36,229 bases of DNA from positions 1-36,229 of the forward strand of contig JAILHV010000241.1 of the NCBI GenBank assembly GCA_024695625.1, written 5' to 3'. The notes beneath the pieces are model-generated. The model saw nothing but the letters and a program-made list of their open reading frames with translations. It did not search any database and was not told the origin of the DNA. Position 1 is the stretch's first letter. Every line of letters starts with the position of its first letter. A program made the position numbers and the translations under genes. Positions 9,701 through 17,524 of this stretch are shown one piece after another. Source of the stretch: Treponema sp. (GTDB lineage: Bacteria; Spirochaetota; Spirochaetia; Treponematales; Treponemataceae).

Positions 9701-10545
9701 TGTACCCGCCTCTTTATTGCTGCAAACAAAAAGCATAATCCGAAGAGCACCGTGTTGATAATGACTATTGTAGCCCCGGATGCGCTTCCTATGTAGTAGG
9801 AAAGGATAAGCCCTGCTATTCCGCTGGCAAAGGAAATTGCAATCGACGTGCAGAGGTACTGCCTGCTGGTCCTGCTTACAAAGCGGCTGGCTGCGGCAGG
9901 TAAAACGAGCAGACTGTTGATTACAAGAAGCCCGGTCCACCTAATGCTGAGCGTTACCGTTGCGGCCGTAACAAGGGCGAATATCTGTTCAATCCAAAAT
10001 GTACGTATTCCGCGGCTCTTTGCAAAGGTAAGGTGCAGGTTTGTGATGAGCATCCTGTTGTAGAAAAAGATCCACACAAGAAGTATTCCCGCTGCCGCAA
10101 TAAGCAGAAGGGCAATTTCTCCGGGGCGTATGCTGAGTATGTCTCCAACGAGGTAGCGCTGGTATTTTGCAAAGTTGCCTGTTGCACTTAGCAGTACGAT
10201 GCCAAGTGCGACCGATGCTGATGAAAATACTCCTATTATTGTGTCTGCCGAAGCCTTGCCCTTTAGCTTCACGCTTATTATCGTGAATCCCAAAAGCAGG
10301 GAAAATCCCACCATTGCAACTGTAGGCTCCCTGATTCCCAGTATGACGCCAATGGCAATTCCGGTAAGGGATGAGTGCCCGATTGCGTCGGAAAAAAATG
10401 ACATCTTGTTGGAGACAACCGCCGTTCCGAGTGTGCCAAAAAGAGGACAGACCACTATGACCGCAAGAAGTGCATTCTTCATAAAGTCAGGGGATGCCCA
10501 TTCAAAGGGGAGAATAAAATTCATGATTGAATAAATTCTTTCCAT
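9697..10545 (-). CDS. ABC-3 family metal-ion permease
   Basis: Inner-membrane channel of a zinc/manganese/iron-type ABC importer (ZnuB/TroC/MntB family), 282 residues, with about seven to eight hydrophobic spans. Recognisable family features are the N-terminal ALLAVIVVCPLFGTLGTAVV segment, SDAIGHSSLTGIAIG near residue 60, which is the typical coupling and selectivity region, and RWTGLLVINSLLVLPAAAS, near-invariant in ABC-3 permeases. Metal identity cannot be told from this. Start: a strong AAGGGGG lies 7 nt before the ATG at 10545. The ATG overlaps the ATPase stop by one base (TAATG), so the two are translationally coupled. Confidence 0.93.
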   Translation of the reverse strand: MERIYSIMNFILPFEWASPDFMKNALLAVIVVCPLFGTLGTAVVSNKMSFFSDAIGHSSLTGIAIGVILGIREPTVAMVGFSLLLGFTIISVKLKGKASADTIIGVFSSASVALGIVLLSATGNFAKYQRYLVGDILSIRPGEIALLLIAAAGILLVWIFFYNRMLITNLHLTFAKSRGIRTFWIEQIFALVTAATVTLSIRWTGLLVINSLLVLPAAASRFVSRTSRQYLCTSIAISFASGIAGLILSYYIGSASGATIVIINTVLFGLCFLFAAIKRRVQ

Positions 10546-11375
10546 TATAGTTCCCCCTTTTCGCTTTCCTGAATTTCGTCCGTGCTGTCAGAATCTTCCT
10601 GGGCTTCAGTACTGTCACTGCCGTCCTGCAGCTCTATCTTTCCAAACACTTTGATGAATTCCTTGCTTCCGTAAATTTCTGCCACAGTTCCAGAAACCGC
10701 GCTGTTCTTGTTTATGAATACAATCCTGTCTGCATGTTTTGCAACAAGGTCAAGGTCGTGCGTTATAAGAAGAATCGTAATGTCGTAGTCTCTCCTTAGC
10801 GAAGAAACCAGATCGTAGAAGTTCTTGAGCCCGGTCCTGTCAACGCCGCTAACAGGCTCGTCCAGCAAAAGAATGTCGGGGACTGGCGTGATTGCAAGCG
10901 AAAGCATTACCCGCTGGATTTCGCCGCCCGAAAGGTCGCACACTCTCCTGTCCGCCAAAGACTGTGCGTTTGTCATGCGAAGAATTTCGTAGGCTTTTTG
11001 CCTGTCTGCCTTTGAATGCGGAAGCCATACGGGTTTTTTGGAAACGCAGGAAAGCACCAGGTCTTCCACGCTTACGGGACTTGCCTCGTCCACGGCAAGC
11101 GACTGCGGAACATAACCAAAGCGGGGTTTGACGGCAGAAAAGAATTTTGACTTGCGGGCGCTTTCAAAAGTTATTGTGCCGGTATGCGGAATTACGTCCA
11201 GCAGAGCCTTCATGAATGTTGACTTTCCCGCACCATTCCGTCCGACGATTGCGGTAAGCTCCCCGCAGTGCAGGTGCAGGTTTACGTCGCGCAGAATTTC
11301 TTCCCTTCCTGCAACAACCCCAAGGTGCTCAATGCGCGTGCAGCATACGTGTTTTTTCCCTAAAATACAAGCCAT
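10545..11375 (-). CDS. ABC-3 type metal transporter ATPase
   Basis: ATP-hydrolysing subunit for the permease downstream, 276 residues. Walker A is GRNGAGKS, the Q-loop region is GYVPQSLAVD, the signature is LSGGEIQRV, Walker B is ILLLDEPVSGVD, and the switch histidine is ITHDLDLV. The C-terminus adds an acidic tail (about 30 residues of Asp, Glu, Ser, Thr) beyond the family core. No substrate-binding lipoprotein gene adjoins the pair, unlike most ABC-3 systems. I choose ATG 11375: the longer frame from 11411 would begin inside the -35 box. There is no ribosome site before 11375, and the promoter predicts transcription starting about 1 nt upstream, so translation may be leaderless. Confidence 0.9.
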   Translation of the reverse strand: MACILGKKHVCCTRIEHLGVVAGREEILRDVNLHLHCGELTAIVGRNGAGKSTFMKALLDVIPHTGTITFESARKSKFFSAVKPRFGYVPQSLAVDEASPVSVEDLVLSCVSKKPVWLPHSKADRQKAYEILRMTNAQSLADRRVCDLSGGEIQRVMLSLAITPVPDILLLDEPVSGVDRTGLKNFYDLVSSLRRDYDITILLITHDLDLVAKHADRIVFINKNSAVSGTVAEIYGSKEFIKVFGKIELQDGSDSTEAQEDSDSTDEIQESEKGEL

Positions 11376-11382
11376 AAAGTCC

Positions 11383-11411
11383 AGTATAGCGCAATAATCA
11401 ATAATGCTCAA
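11383..11411 (-). promoter_or_regulatory. Promoter of the ABC transporter-addBA operon
   Basis: Reading on the minus strand, TTGAGC (11411-11406), a 17-nt spacer, then TATACT (11388-11383). The predicted start of transcription is at 11376-11375, i.e. the ATG itself. Confidence 0.6.
11392..11405. repeat. Tandem heptamer in promoter spacer, possible operator
   Basis: CAATAAT occurs twice head-to-tail and fills 14 of the 17 spacer bases between the -35 and -10 of the transporter operon. Metal transporter operons are usually repressed by a metal-sensing regulator, so a spacer-located direct repeat could be its site. No regulator gene is nearby; the function is inference. Confidence 0.35.
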
Positions 11412-11485
11412 TTGTCATTTGTTAACTATGCAAAAAAAGTATTGTGAATGGGGCCTTGCGTGGGATTTCCTGTGTGTCCGCATGA

Positions 11486-11513
11486 TTGACTTTTAGTGAC
11501 CATCTGTTATAAT
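11486..11513 (+). promoter_or_regulatory. Promoter for the gene at 11547
   Basis: TTGACT (11486-11491), a 16-nt spacer, then a perfect TATAAT (11508-11513). Transcription is predicted to start near 11520, which rules out the upstream ATG at 11496 as the start codon. Confidence 0.7.
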
Positions 11514-11546
11514 TATTCTATAAAATCAAAAAGGATGCATAAAAAA

Positions 11547-12362
11547 ATGAAAAAAATTCTGATTCTTCTTTCTGCACTTGCAGCCATAATTATCCTGGCA
11601 ACAGTTCTTGTCTTGCATAAGTCTCAGCCAAAGAATCAGCCAAAAGCAAAGCGCATTTTTGAAAAGTCCAGCATTCTGGTAGAAGATTACTGCAACGGAA
11701 GCCTGCCCCTGGATTTTGACGGAGATGCAATCCTTTTTTCAGTTTACAAAGACGGAAAGCTCAAGGACAGCGTTAAGGCAAAAAAACTGGTAAAGGACAT
11801 AAAGCAATTTAGGGAAGAAAACCAAGTTGGGGACATTTGCTTTGTCGGCTACATTCTGTCGGTCTTTGAAAACGGCCTTGTTTGTGATATGCTTTCTGAC
11901 CTTAAGTGGTACGATTTTGAATCAAAGGAATTTTATTCTTCAAGCAAAACAGAAACCGCTGCAAAAATCGACAAGCTTTGCCTTGCGGAATTGGACGAAC
12001 TTTTGTCTGCCACACTCCCCTTGGTGCAGGACAAAAAGGACAGGGAAATTATTTTGCAGATACAGGATTCAGTTCATTCAGACTTACATGAAAACTTAAA
12101 GTATGAGTACACCCACGCATATTTAAAAGACGCGCACGAAAACATGATAAAGGCCAGGTATTATTATGAAAAGGATTCAACTACCATCAAGCTTTTCATA
12201 CTGGATGAAGACTCATCCCTGCTCATAGACATATATGGCGGCGGCGACAAAAAGACAATGGAAGAAAAAGGCCTTCCCACTTACGACTTTGCCCCCTCAA
12301 GATATTACAGATTTTATCCCCAAACCGGCGAACTTTCTTCCGGCGATTTTTACTGGGAGTAG
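11547..12362 (+). CDS. Membrane-anchored protein of unknown function
   Basis: A 271-residue protein not recognised. Residues 1-22 (MKKILILLSALAAIIILATV...) form a signal anchor or uncleaved signal peptide. The rest is hydrophilic, lysine- and aspartate-rich, predicted extracytoplasmic, with no cysteine lipobox. The frame is open from 11496, but that codon lies inside the promoter. ATG 11535 sits 2 nt from the AAGGA ribosome site, while ATG 11547 is about 11 nt away and begins the signal-like sequence, so 11547 is preferred. The gene is divergent from the metal transporter operon. A relation to metal binding is conceivable only from position; no His- or Cys-rich motif supports it. Confidence 0.75.
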   Translation: MKKILILLSALAAIIILATVLVLHKSQPKNQPKAKRIFEKSSILVEDYCNGSLPLDFDGDAILFSVYKDGKLKDSVKAKKLVKDIKQFREENQVGDICFVGYILSVFENGLVCDMLSDLKWYDFESKEFYSSSKTETAAKIDKLCLAELDELLSATLPLVQDKKDREIILQIQDSVHSDLHENLKYEYTHAYLKDAHENMIKARYYYEKDSTTIKLFILDEDSSLLIDIYGGGDKKTMEEKGLPTYDFAPSRYYRFYPQTGELSSGDFYWE

Positions 12363-12433
12363 AAAAAGAGATTATGTGGCTGGAACTGGTAAAAGGTTTG
12401 CAGAGCATAAATTCAATGTGATTGGGAGGCAAA

Positions 12434-12982
12434 ATGCAGCTTGGCCTTAAGAGGGGAAAGGTTTCTGTTGAAGAGCAGAATCCGGAATGGGAAACCTTTG
12501 CCAAAAAAACAATAAATAACCTAAAAGAAATTCTTTCTGACCATGCAGTTGACATTCAGCACGTTGGCAGCACGGCAATCAAAAATATTTGTGCTAAGCC
12601 AATAATAGACCTTGCTGTGGCTACCTTGGATTTTAACCCCATCCTTAGCATGAACAAAAAATTGGAAGCGAGCGGCTTTATTTTTAGGGGGCAGGATTAC
12701 GATGACCAATACCTGTATGTTTGCGGCGGGGAAGCCTACAGGACGGTTCATGTGCATGTTGTGCTTTACAATTCTGAGCGCTGGAATAATTACTTGAACA
12801 TGAGGGATTATCTTAACAGCCACAAAGAAGACGCAAGGGCTTATTCCGAACTAAAAGAATCATTGGCTAAGCAGTACCCCAAAGACAGAATAAAATATAC
12901 GGAAATGAAAAGCGCTTTTATAAATGGGATATTGAACAAAGCAAAGGAATGGCGCAAGTGCATTTGTAATTCCAGCAAGTAG
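12434..12982 (+). CDS. GrpB family protein (UPF0157, nucleotidyltransferase-like)
   Basis: A 182-residue member of the GrpB/UPF0157 family, whose fold is related to nucleotidyltransferases and whose function is not established; some members are fused to dephospho-CoA kinase. Matching parts are NPEWETFAKK (about 19-28), DIQHVGSTAIKNICAKPIIDLAV (central HVGSTA and KPIIDL motifs), an HVHVVLYNS strand, and the helical end with LNMRDYLNSHKEDARAYSELK. The frame opens at a TTG (12422), but the GGGAGG ribosome site (12424-12429) would then lie inside the gene. ATG 12434, just after it, is the better start. It follows the previous gene by 71 bp and may share its transcript. Confidence 0.88.
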   Translation: MQLGLKRGKVSVEEQNPEWETFAKKTINNLKEILSDHAVDIQHVGSTAIKNICAKPIIDLAVATLDFNPILSMNKKLEASGFIFRGQDYDDQYLYVCGGEAYRTVHVHVVLYNSERWNNYLNMRDYLNSHKEDARAYSELKESLAKQYPKDRIKYTEMKSAFINGILNKAKEWRKCICNSSK

Positions 12983-13003
12983 GCCTTGGGCTAAGGAGAG
13001 AGG

Positions 13004-13972
13004 ATGGGAACCATTTTTAGACAAATAATAATTTCTATTTTGAATTTTTTTTCTCGCAAAGAAGGGGAGACTGGGCTAAAAAAGCATAAGCTTGAATATG
13101 TTAGCGGTGATAGCTTTTCTGTTCATGCGCCAAAGTGGATAATCCCGCTTCTTGTGGTATATGAATTGGTATTTGCAGGCTTTTTTATTTTTTCATATTT
13201 GTGTGATGTAAAAATTGCAAGTGTCTTTTTTGTGGCCTTTTGCATCTTTGGCTTTGTGGGGCCTATGTTTGACATTGTTTTTTGCATTAAAGTTGAAGGG
13301 CAGCAAGTTTCCGTTACCAGGCTTTTTAGGGGAACAAAGTTCTTTGTAAGGAGCGACATAATTTCTGCGCGGATGGATAATGCCGGTGCTGTTACAGTCG
13401 TTTTTGGAAAAGAAAAAATCCATGTTGATCCTACCATGGTGAATAAAGATTATTTTTATTCCTTTGCACAAGGCTGTGCTTGGGCAAATGCGGATTCTGG
13501 AAAGAAGCAGACATACAAGGTGTATAGAAATAAAGGGGAGTATATTTTTCTTATGGTTATACTTGGCCTTTTGCTTTCTTTTTCTGTTTTTTACTTTTTG
13601 GATCTTAGAAACTGTACTTTTGCAGAGAAGGTTCTTGGGCTTTCCTTTCTTTTTGCAATAGCAATTGTTTCTTTGGTTTATCTGGTCTGCCTTATTAACC
13701 ACACAATAATTGTGGAAGAGCAAAGACGCTGCTTTTACTATAAAAAAGGATTCCTAAGAAAAATGGCAAACGTAGGACAGATAAAGTCTTTTGAGAGAAA
13801 GACGCGTTTTTTGGAAAGTGCATCCAATTTCTTTTTGACTGTTCGTCTGCCAAATGGAAAAAGCGACTTGGTAAAGTTTGCGTCACTCGATGAAAATTCA
13901 GATCGCTTTTGCAACTATCTAGAAAAAGAACTTTCCTCTTGCAAAAACGATGTTGCTGAATATGAGGAATAG
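13004..13972 (+). CDS. Four-span membrane protein with internally duplicated halves
   Basis: A 322-residue protein that I do not recognise by name. It appears to consist of two similar halves. Each has a short charged N-terminal strand (KHKLEYVS at 28; KQTYKVYR at 168), then a two-helix hairpin (about 45-66 and 71-94; about 180-200 and 208-231), then a soluble beta-rich stretch of 60-80 residues (VEGQQVSVTRLFRGTKF; VEEQRRCFYYKKGFLRK). The soluble parts look like bacterial PH-like domains that follow a membrane hairpin in other families; this is inference from pattern only. A strong AAGGAG (12993-12998) fixes the ATG. It is 21 bp from the GrpB-family gene, so probably cotranscribed. Confidence 0.8.
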   Translation: MGTIFRQIIISILNFFSRKEGETGLKKHKLEYVSGDSFSVHAPKWIIPLLVVYELVFAGFFIFSYLCDVKIASVFFVAFCIFGFVGPMFDIVFCIKVEGQQVSVTRLFRGTKFFVRSDIISARMDNAGAVTVVFGKEKIHVDPTMVNKDYFYSFAQGCAWANADSGKKQTYKVYRNKGEYIFLMVILGLLLSFSVFYFLDLRNCTFAEKVLGLSFLFAIAIVSLVYLVCLINHTIIVEEQRRCFYYKKGFLRKMANVGQIKSFERKTRFLESASNFFLTVRLPNGKSDLVKFASLDENSDRFCNYLEKELSSCKNDVAEYEE

Positions 13973-13977
13973 TTTAA

Positions 13978-14087
13978 ATAAGCCTACACCCGATTGGAAG
14001 GGTTGCCGTAGGCAAGACCGAAGGGCCGGAGCGTTAGCGTAGCCCTGGAAAGCGGGGAATGCAGCGGCATGAATTCCCGATTGCAGC
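13978..14087 (+). repeat. GC-rich dispersed intergenic repeat, copy A
   Basis: Begins ATAAGCCTAC directly after the preceding gene and contains GATTGGAAGGG, GGGCCGGAGCGTTAGCG and GTAGCCC, the last able to pair with GGGC across the GCGTTAGCG core. The opening matches copy D (AATAAGCCTAC-CC) and the GATTGGA block matches copy C. It is much more GC-rich than the flanking genes and carries no credible ORF. Boundaries are approximate. Confidence 0.6.
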
Positions 14088-14134
14088 ATTTTGATGAATG
14101 TAAAAGTTGACATGCCGTCCTTATTCTGCAAGGA

Positions 14135-14162
14135 TTGCCTATTTTTATTTTTGTGCTATAAT
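14135..14162 (+). promoter_or_regulatory. Extended -10 promoter, predicted leaderless
   Basis: TTGCCT (14135-14140), a 16-nt spacer ending in TGC (extended -10), then a perfect TATAAT (14157-14162). The +1 falls at 14169, the A of the ATG. Confidence 0.65.
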
Positions 14163-14168
14163 TAAAAC

Positions 14169-15005
14169 ATGAAAGTTTTATCGACTGTCTGTTTTGGACT
14201 TTTGACTCTTCTTTTCGCATGGGGAATTTTATTTTTTTGCGGCAAGATACGGGGTATTTCGTCTGCAAGAAACGCATTCAAAAAATTAACGGCAGACCTT
14301 CCTGTTTTGACAACCGACGAAGAAATTGCTGGCGCTTTGCACGGCGAACCAAAAGTTTATCTTGTTAAGGATTTTATTTTTTACGATGGCGTAACCGTAA
14401 CCGATTCTGCCCTTGATGTACTTAAGGGAGAATTTCTTTGCATAAAAATTCAAAAGGAAACTTATACCCGCACAAGAAGATTGGGAAAGGGCGAGTGGTA
14501 TTGGCTACGCGAAAATTTTGCAGAGCTGCGCGGTAAGTTCCGTTTTAATAACGGAGTGTCTTTTGAGATTCCGGAAAATGTAAGGCTTGAGTTTCCGATT
14601 GCCGCATATTCAAATTTAAAAAAAGATGACGTAAAGTATGACAAGGCTTCAAAAATTTCTATGGCAAGATATTATCCCGACGGTTTGAATGTTGACCTTG
14701 AGCACATAAAGCAAAGGCTAAGCAAGCCGGCAGTTCGCTATGCCTATGCCTATATGAAGGGCGGGGAAAAAGTAACTTTTGCTGCACGCATTGGAAATGG
14801 GAGCGTGGACTTGAATGTTCTTGACGGAAATAATGTTGTAAGGGTTTGTGGTACAGACAATGCTCTTTCTAAAATTCAGGAACTTGATGGCGAAGTTTTT
14901 ATAAAGGTTTTTCTTCTTGGAATAGGAATTGTGTTTAGCTTTGTACTTGGTATTGTTTTTCTTATTTTGTTTATAGACAAGATTCAGAATTTGTTTGCCA
15001 AGTAA
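14169..15005 (+). CDS. Membrane protein with helices at both ends, possibly GIDE/BAM-like
   Basis: A 278-residue protein. One hydrophobic helix is at 4-25 and another at about 244-270, with a soluble mainly beta region between. The arrangement, with GEPKVYLVKDFIFYDG, a KGEFLCIKIQKETY strand and a later RFNNGVSFEIPENV, recalls the GIDE/BAM domain that lies beside the membrane between two helices in MUL1-like proteins and their bacterial relatives. I rate this as a weak resemblance; function is unknown. There is no ribosome site: the ATG lies 6 nt after a perfect TATAAT, so a leaderless mRNA is likely. It converges on the gene at 15039. Confidence 0.75.
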   Translation: MKVLSTVCFGLLTLLFAWGILFFCGKIRGISSARNAFKKLTADLPVLTTDEEIAGALHGEPKVYLVKDFIFYDGVTVTDSALDVLKGEFLCIKIQKETYTRTRRLGKGEWYWLRENFAELRGKFRFNNGVSFEIPENVRLEFPIAAYSNLKKDDVKYDKASKISMARYYPDGLNVDLEHIKQRLSKPAVRYAYAYMKGGEKVTFAARIGNGSVDLNVLDGNNVVRVCGTDNALSKIQELDGEVFIKVFLLGIGIVFSFVLGIVFLILFIDKIQNLFAK

Positions 15006-15008
15006 AAG

Positions 15009-15046
15009 GGCTTTGGATAAAATTGTTCTGATAAAAAGCTAAAGCC
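15009..15046. terminator. Hairpin between convergent genes
   Basis: GGCTTTGG (15009-15016) pairs with CTAAAGCC (15039-15046), eight pairs with one G-U. Read on the minus strand it is followed by CTTTT, on the plus strand by ATTTT, so it may serve both directions weakly. Confidence 0.45.
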
Positions 15047-15335
15047 ATTTTACAAAACCGTCCAGGCTTTCTACCTTGCGGACTGCTTGGTCCAGGCTTT
15101 CTGCAAAACCTGCGGAAGCCAAGCAGCCTTTCGCGCTAGAAATGTTTCCCAAGCGTATTTCAAAACAGTCGCATTCTTTGTCATTTGCAATAGCATCTTC
15201 GTCTTCAAAGTCACCGCTTCCGGGCATGAAGTCTGCCCTGCAAATGTAAGCAAAATATTCTTTGCTTTCTGCGTAGGAAAAAAGTGCAGTCTTTACAATT
15301 TTGTCTTCTTCTTTGCAACCGCTTTTAGATGGCAT
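15039..15335 (-). CDS. Small acidic protein of unknown function
   Basis: A 98-residue cytoplasmic protein, not recognised, with no signal peptide or membrane segment. It is acidic in the middle (GSGDFEDEDA) and has five cysteines, including CDCFE. The C-terminus AESLDQAVRKVESLDGFVKWL is an amphipathic helix-like stretch. GGAG lies 8 nt before the ATG, and the gene starts 15 bp after the SIMPL lipoprotein stop, so it is probably the second gene of a two-gene transcript. The overlapping frames on either strand show nothing better. Confidence 0.65.
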   Translation of the reverse strand: MPSKSGCKEEDKIVKTALFSYAESKEYFAYICRADFMPGSGDFEDEDAIANDKECDCFEIRLGNISSAKGCLASAGFAESLDQAVRKVESLDGFVKWL

Positions 15336-15350
15336 TTCTGGCGCTCCATT

Positions 15351-16076
15351 TTATTTTAGCTCGTAGGTAATATCCATCACTATGCTGATTTCTTTCTTGC
15401 CGGAAGAAATGGGTGTGGAAGCTCCTGCATCATCATAAGGAGTGTCTGGCCCCCATGTCTGCGTAATGGAATTTGAAGCAGAAAATCTACTTCCGTAACC
15501 ATTGTTCGTGTCTTCCCTCATCGTAAGGACTTTTCCAAGTTTTGTGCCTGCAACAGAAACGGATTCCTCTGCAATAGCTCTTGCATTTTCTATGGCAAGA
15601 GTCCTGGCCCTTTTTATTGCCTTTACCTCATCTTCGTAGCTAAAAGAAATTCCGTCTACGCCGGTTGCACCGTTTCTTATGCCAAGGTCAATAATGTCTC
15701 CAGCTTTTTCTATATCCTGTACCGTAACCTTTATGCGGTTTGTAACACAGTAAAGTCCGTAAACCTTTTCTTCATTCTTCCAATGCGACTCCTGTGAAAT
15801 TTCATAGTCATAGGTCTGAAGGTTTTCCGCCGTAACTCCATTTGCCAAAAGCGCATCCTGAATTTTTTTCATGGCCTTTGCATTTTCTTCCTGAGCTTCT
15901 TTTATGTCGCTCTTTCGCGTTATGACTGCAAGCTTTACCGTTGCCTTGTCCGGGGTAACAATAACTTTTCCTGTGCCGCTAACCGCAATAGACCGCATCT
16001 TGTTAACGTCTTTTTGTGAGCAAGACAAAAATGCAAGCATGGAAAGTGCCGCAAAAGCCAGTGCTGATTTTTTCAT
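15351..16076 (-). CDS. SIMPL-domain (DUF541) lipoprotein
   Basis: A 241-residue probable lipoprotein. The signal peptide MKKSALAFAALSMLAFLSC ends in a lipobox-like FLSC with Cys19. The mature part is a SIMPL/DUF541 domain: SIAVSGTGKVIVTPDKATVKLAV opens it, AKAMKKIQDAL is the first helix, and RIKVTVQDIEKAGDIIDLGIRNGA is the typical second half, closing with ISIVMDITYELK. Family members are periplasmic or surface proteins, oligomeric in studied cases (BP26, YggE), with a poorly defined role, sometimes oxidative stress. The start is set by GAGGG 6 nt upstream and the signal peptide; the longer frame from 16139 lacks both. A TATAAT lies at 16112-16107 but without a good -35. Confidence 0.9.
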   Translation of the reverse strand: MKKSALAFAALSMLAFLSCSQKDVNKMRSIAVSGTGKVIVTPDKATVKLAVITRKSDIKEAQEENAKAMKKIQDALLANGVTAENLQTYDYEISQESHWKNEEKVYGLYCVTNRIKVTVQDIEKAGDIIDLGIRNGATGVDGISFSYEDEVKAIKRARTLAIENARAIAEESVSVAGTKLGKVLTMREDTNNGYGSRFSASNSITQTWGPDTPYDDAGASTPISSGKKEISIVMDITYELK

Positions 16077-16151
16077 ATTAATCCCTCTTTTTGTAAAATA
16101 TATTTTATTATAGTTAAATATAGAAAAAATACTAGGCATTTTTTACTGCCC

Positions 16152-16180
16152 TTGATAAAGCGCGGGCAATTCGGTATAAT
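16152..16180 (+). promoter_or_regulatory. Promoter of the prs operon
   Basis: TTGATA (16152-16157), a 17-nt spacer, then a perfect TATAAT (16175-16180). This leaves a leader of about 23 nt that contains AAGGGG ahead of the ATG. Confidence 0.75.
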
Positions 16181-16209
16181 GAATTATCAATTTTTAAGGG
16201 GATTGAATA

Positions 16210-17523
16210 ATGCCGTATTCTGAACCTACCAATCTTGCAGTGGTTGCGTGTCCCGGAGGGGAATCTTTCGCGAACGAAGTGATTACTCACTTGCGTCACA
16301 TGTACAAGCACCGTTTTTCTTTGAAGAACGATGTTATTTCCAAGCGTTACAGCATGGACAAGGGCGAACTTGTTCAGCAGATTAATCTTGACAACGACTT
16401 GCACACAAGCGATTTGTGCATCCGCGGTCAGATTGACAAGTACCGTCCGCCGGTTTTTAAGGTGAACACGCGCTTTACCTATTTTGCAAACGGTGAGTTC
16501 AAGTGCGAGCTTAACGAGTGTGTCCGTGGGAAGGATGTTTTTATTTTCCAGGACGTTGAGAACCATGAGGCAATTCCCCTTAACGACGGAAAGAACCTTC
16601 AGAAGCTTAGCGTTAACGACCATGTTATGAGTCTTCTGGTTGCTATTGATGCAGTGCGTCAGGCTGGGGCAAGGCAGATTACTCTTGTTGTTCCAGTTTA
16701 TCCTTACAGCCGCCAGCACAAGAAGAAGGGGCGCGAGGGTCTTACTGCCGCTCTTCTGGGCCATATCTACGAGAGTATGGAAGTGCGCCGCATTATTACT
16801 CTTGACCTTCATTCACGCGAAATTGTAAACGCTTTTAGCCATACCCACCTTGAAAACCTTCACGCTTCATATCAGATTATCCGTGAGCTTGCCAAGGTTG
16901 TTGACCTTACAAAGGAAGACCTTGTTGTTGTAAGCCCGGACACTGGTGCTATTGACCGCAACAAGTTCTATGCAACAGGTCTTAAGAAGCCGCTTGCAAT
17001 GATTTACAAGGAAAGGGACTATTCAATCGTAACGCAGGATGCAAAGAACACCAACATCAAGAGCATTAAGCTTTTGGGAGACGTAAAGGGTAAGGTTGCA
17101 TTCCTTGCAGACGACATGCTTGGTACGGGCGGAACTTTGCTTAAGGCAATGGGATTCCTTCACGAGCAGGGAGCTACAAAGGTTATTGCGGCCATAAGCC
17201 TTCCTTTCTTTACCGGCAATGCAATTCAGCTTTTTGATGAGGCTTACCAGAAGGGGCTTTTCTACCGCATAATCGGAACGAATGCCGTTTACCACGAAGA
17301 CCTTTTGAACAGGGAATGGTACATCAGTACAAACGTAAGCGGTTTGTTTGCAAACGTAATCACAAGGCTGCACCACGAACAGTCGCTGGGTGACTTGCTG
17401 GACAACCGTTCCATTATTGATAAGCTTATAAAAGCCAGCCGTCCTGCTGAAACAAAGGATGCACAGGTTCAGGACCCTCCTGCAAAGAACAAGGTTCAGA
17501 ACAACTGTGATCCGATAGCCTAA
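16210..17523 (+). CDS. prs: Ribose-phosphate pyrophosphokinase, long form
   Basis: Makes PRPP from ribose 5-phosphate and ATP for nucleotide, histidine and tryptophan synthesis. At 437 residues it exceeds the usual ~315. The flexible FSDGE motif appears as FANGE at 92-96, about 55 residues later than normal, so the extra length is mostly an N-terminal insertion; a further ~35 residues form a C-terminal tail. YPYSRQHKKKGREGLTA (164-180) stands for the YARQDRK region, LDLHS is at 199-203, and the PRPP loop is DDMLGTGGT (301-309) rather than the common DD-I-DTGGT. First gene of an operon: the kinase starts 1 nt after its stop. Confidence 0.93.
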   Translation: MPYSEPTNLAVVACPGGESFANEVITHLRHMYKHRFSLKNDVISKRYSMDKGELVQQINLDNDLHTSDLCIRGQIDKYRPPVFKVNTRFTYFANGEFKCELNECVRGKDVFIFQDVENHEAIPLNDGKNLQKLSVNDHVMSLLVAIDAVRQAGARQITLVVPVYPYSRQHKKKGREGLTAALLGHIYESMEVRRIITLDLHSREIVNAFSHTHLENLHASYQIIRELAKVVDLTKEDLVVVSPDTGAIDRNKFYATGLKKPLAMIYKERDYSIVTQDAKNTNIKSIKLLGDVKGKVAFLADDMLGTGGTLLKAMGFLHEQGATKVIAAISLPFFTGNAIQLFDEAYQKGLFYRIIGTNAVYHEDLLNREWYISTNVSGLFANVITRLHHEQSLGDLLDNRSIIDKLIKASRPAETKDAQVQDPPAKNKVQNNCDPIA

Positions 17524-17524
17524 G

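Noticed and set aside
16132..16812. 226-codon minus-strand frame opposite prs
   Set aside because: It overlaps the prs promoter and coding region. Its translation is an antisense shadow with no motif.
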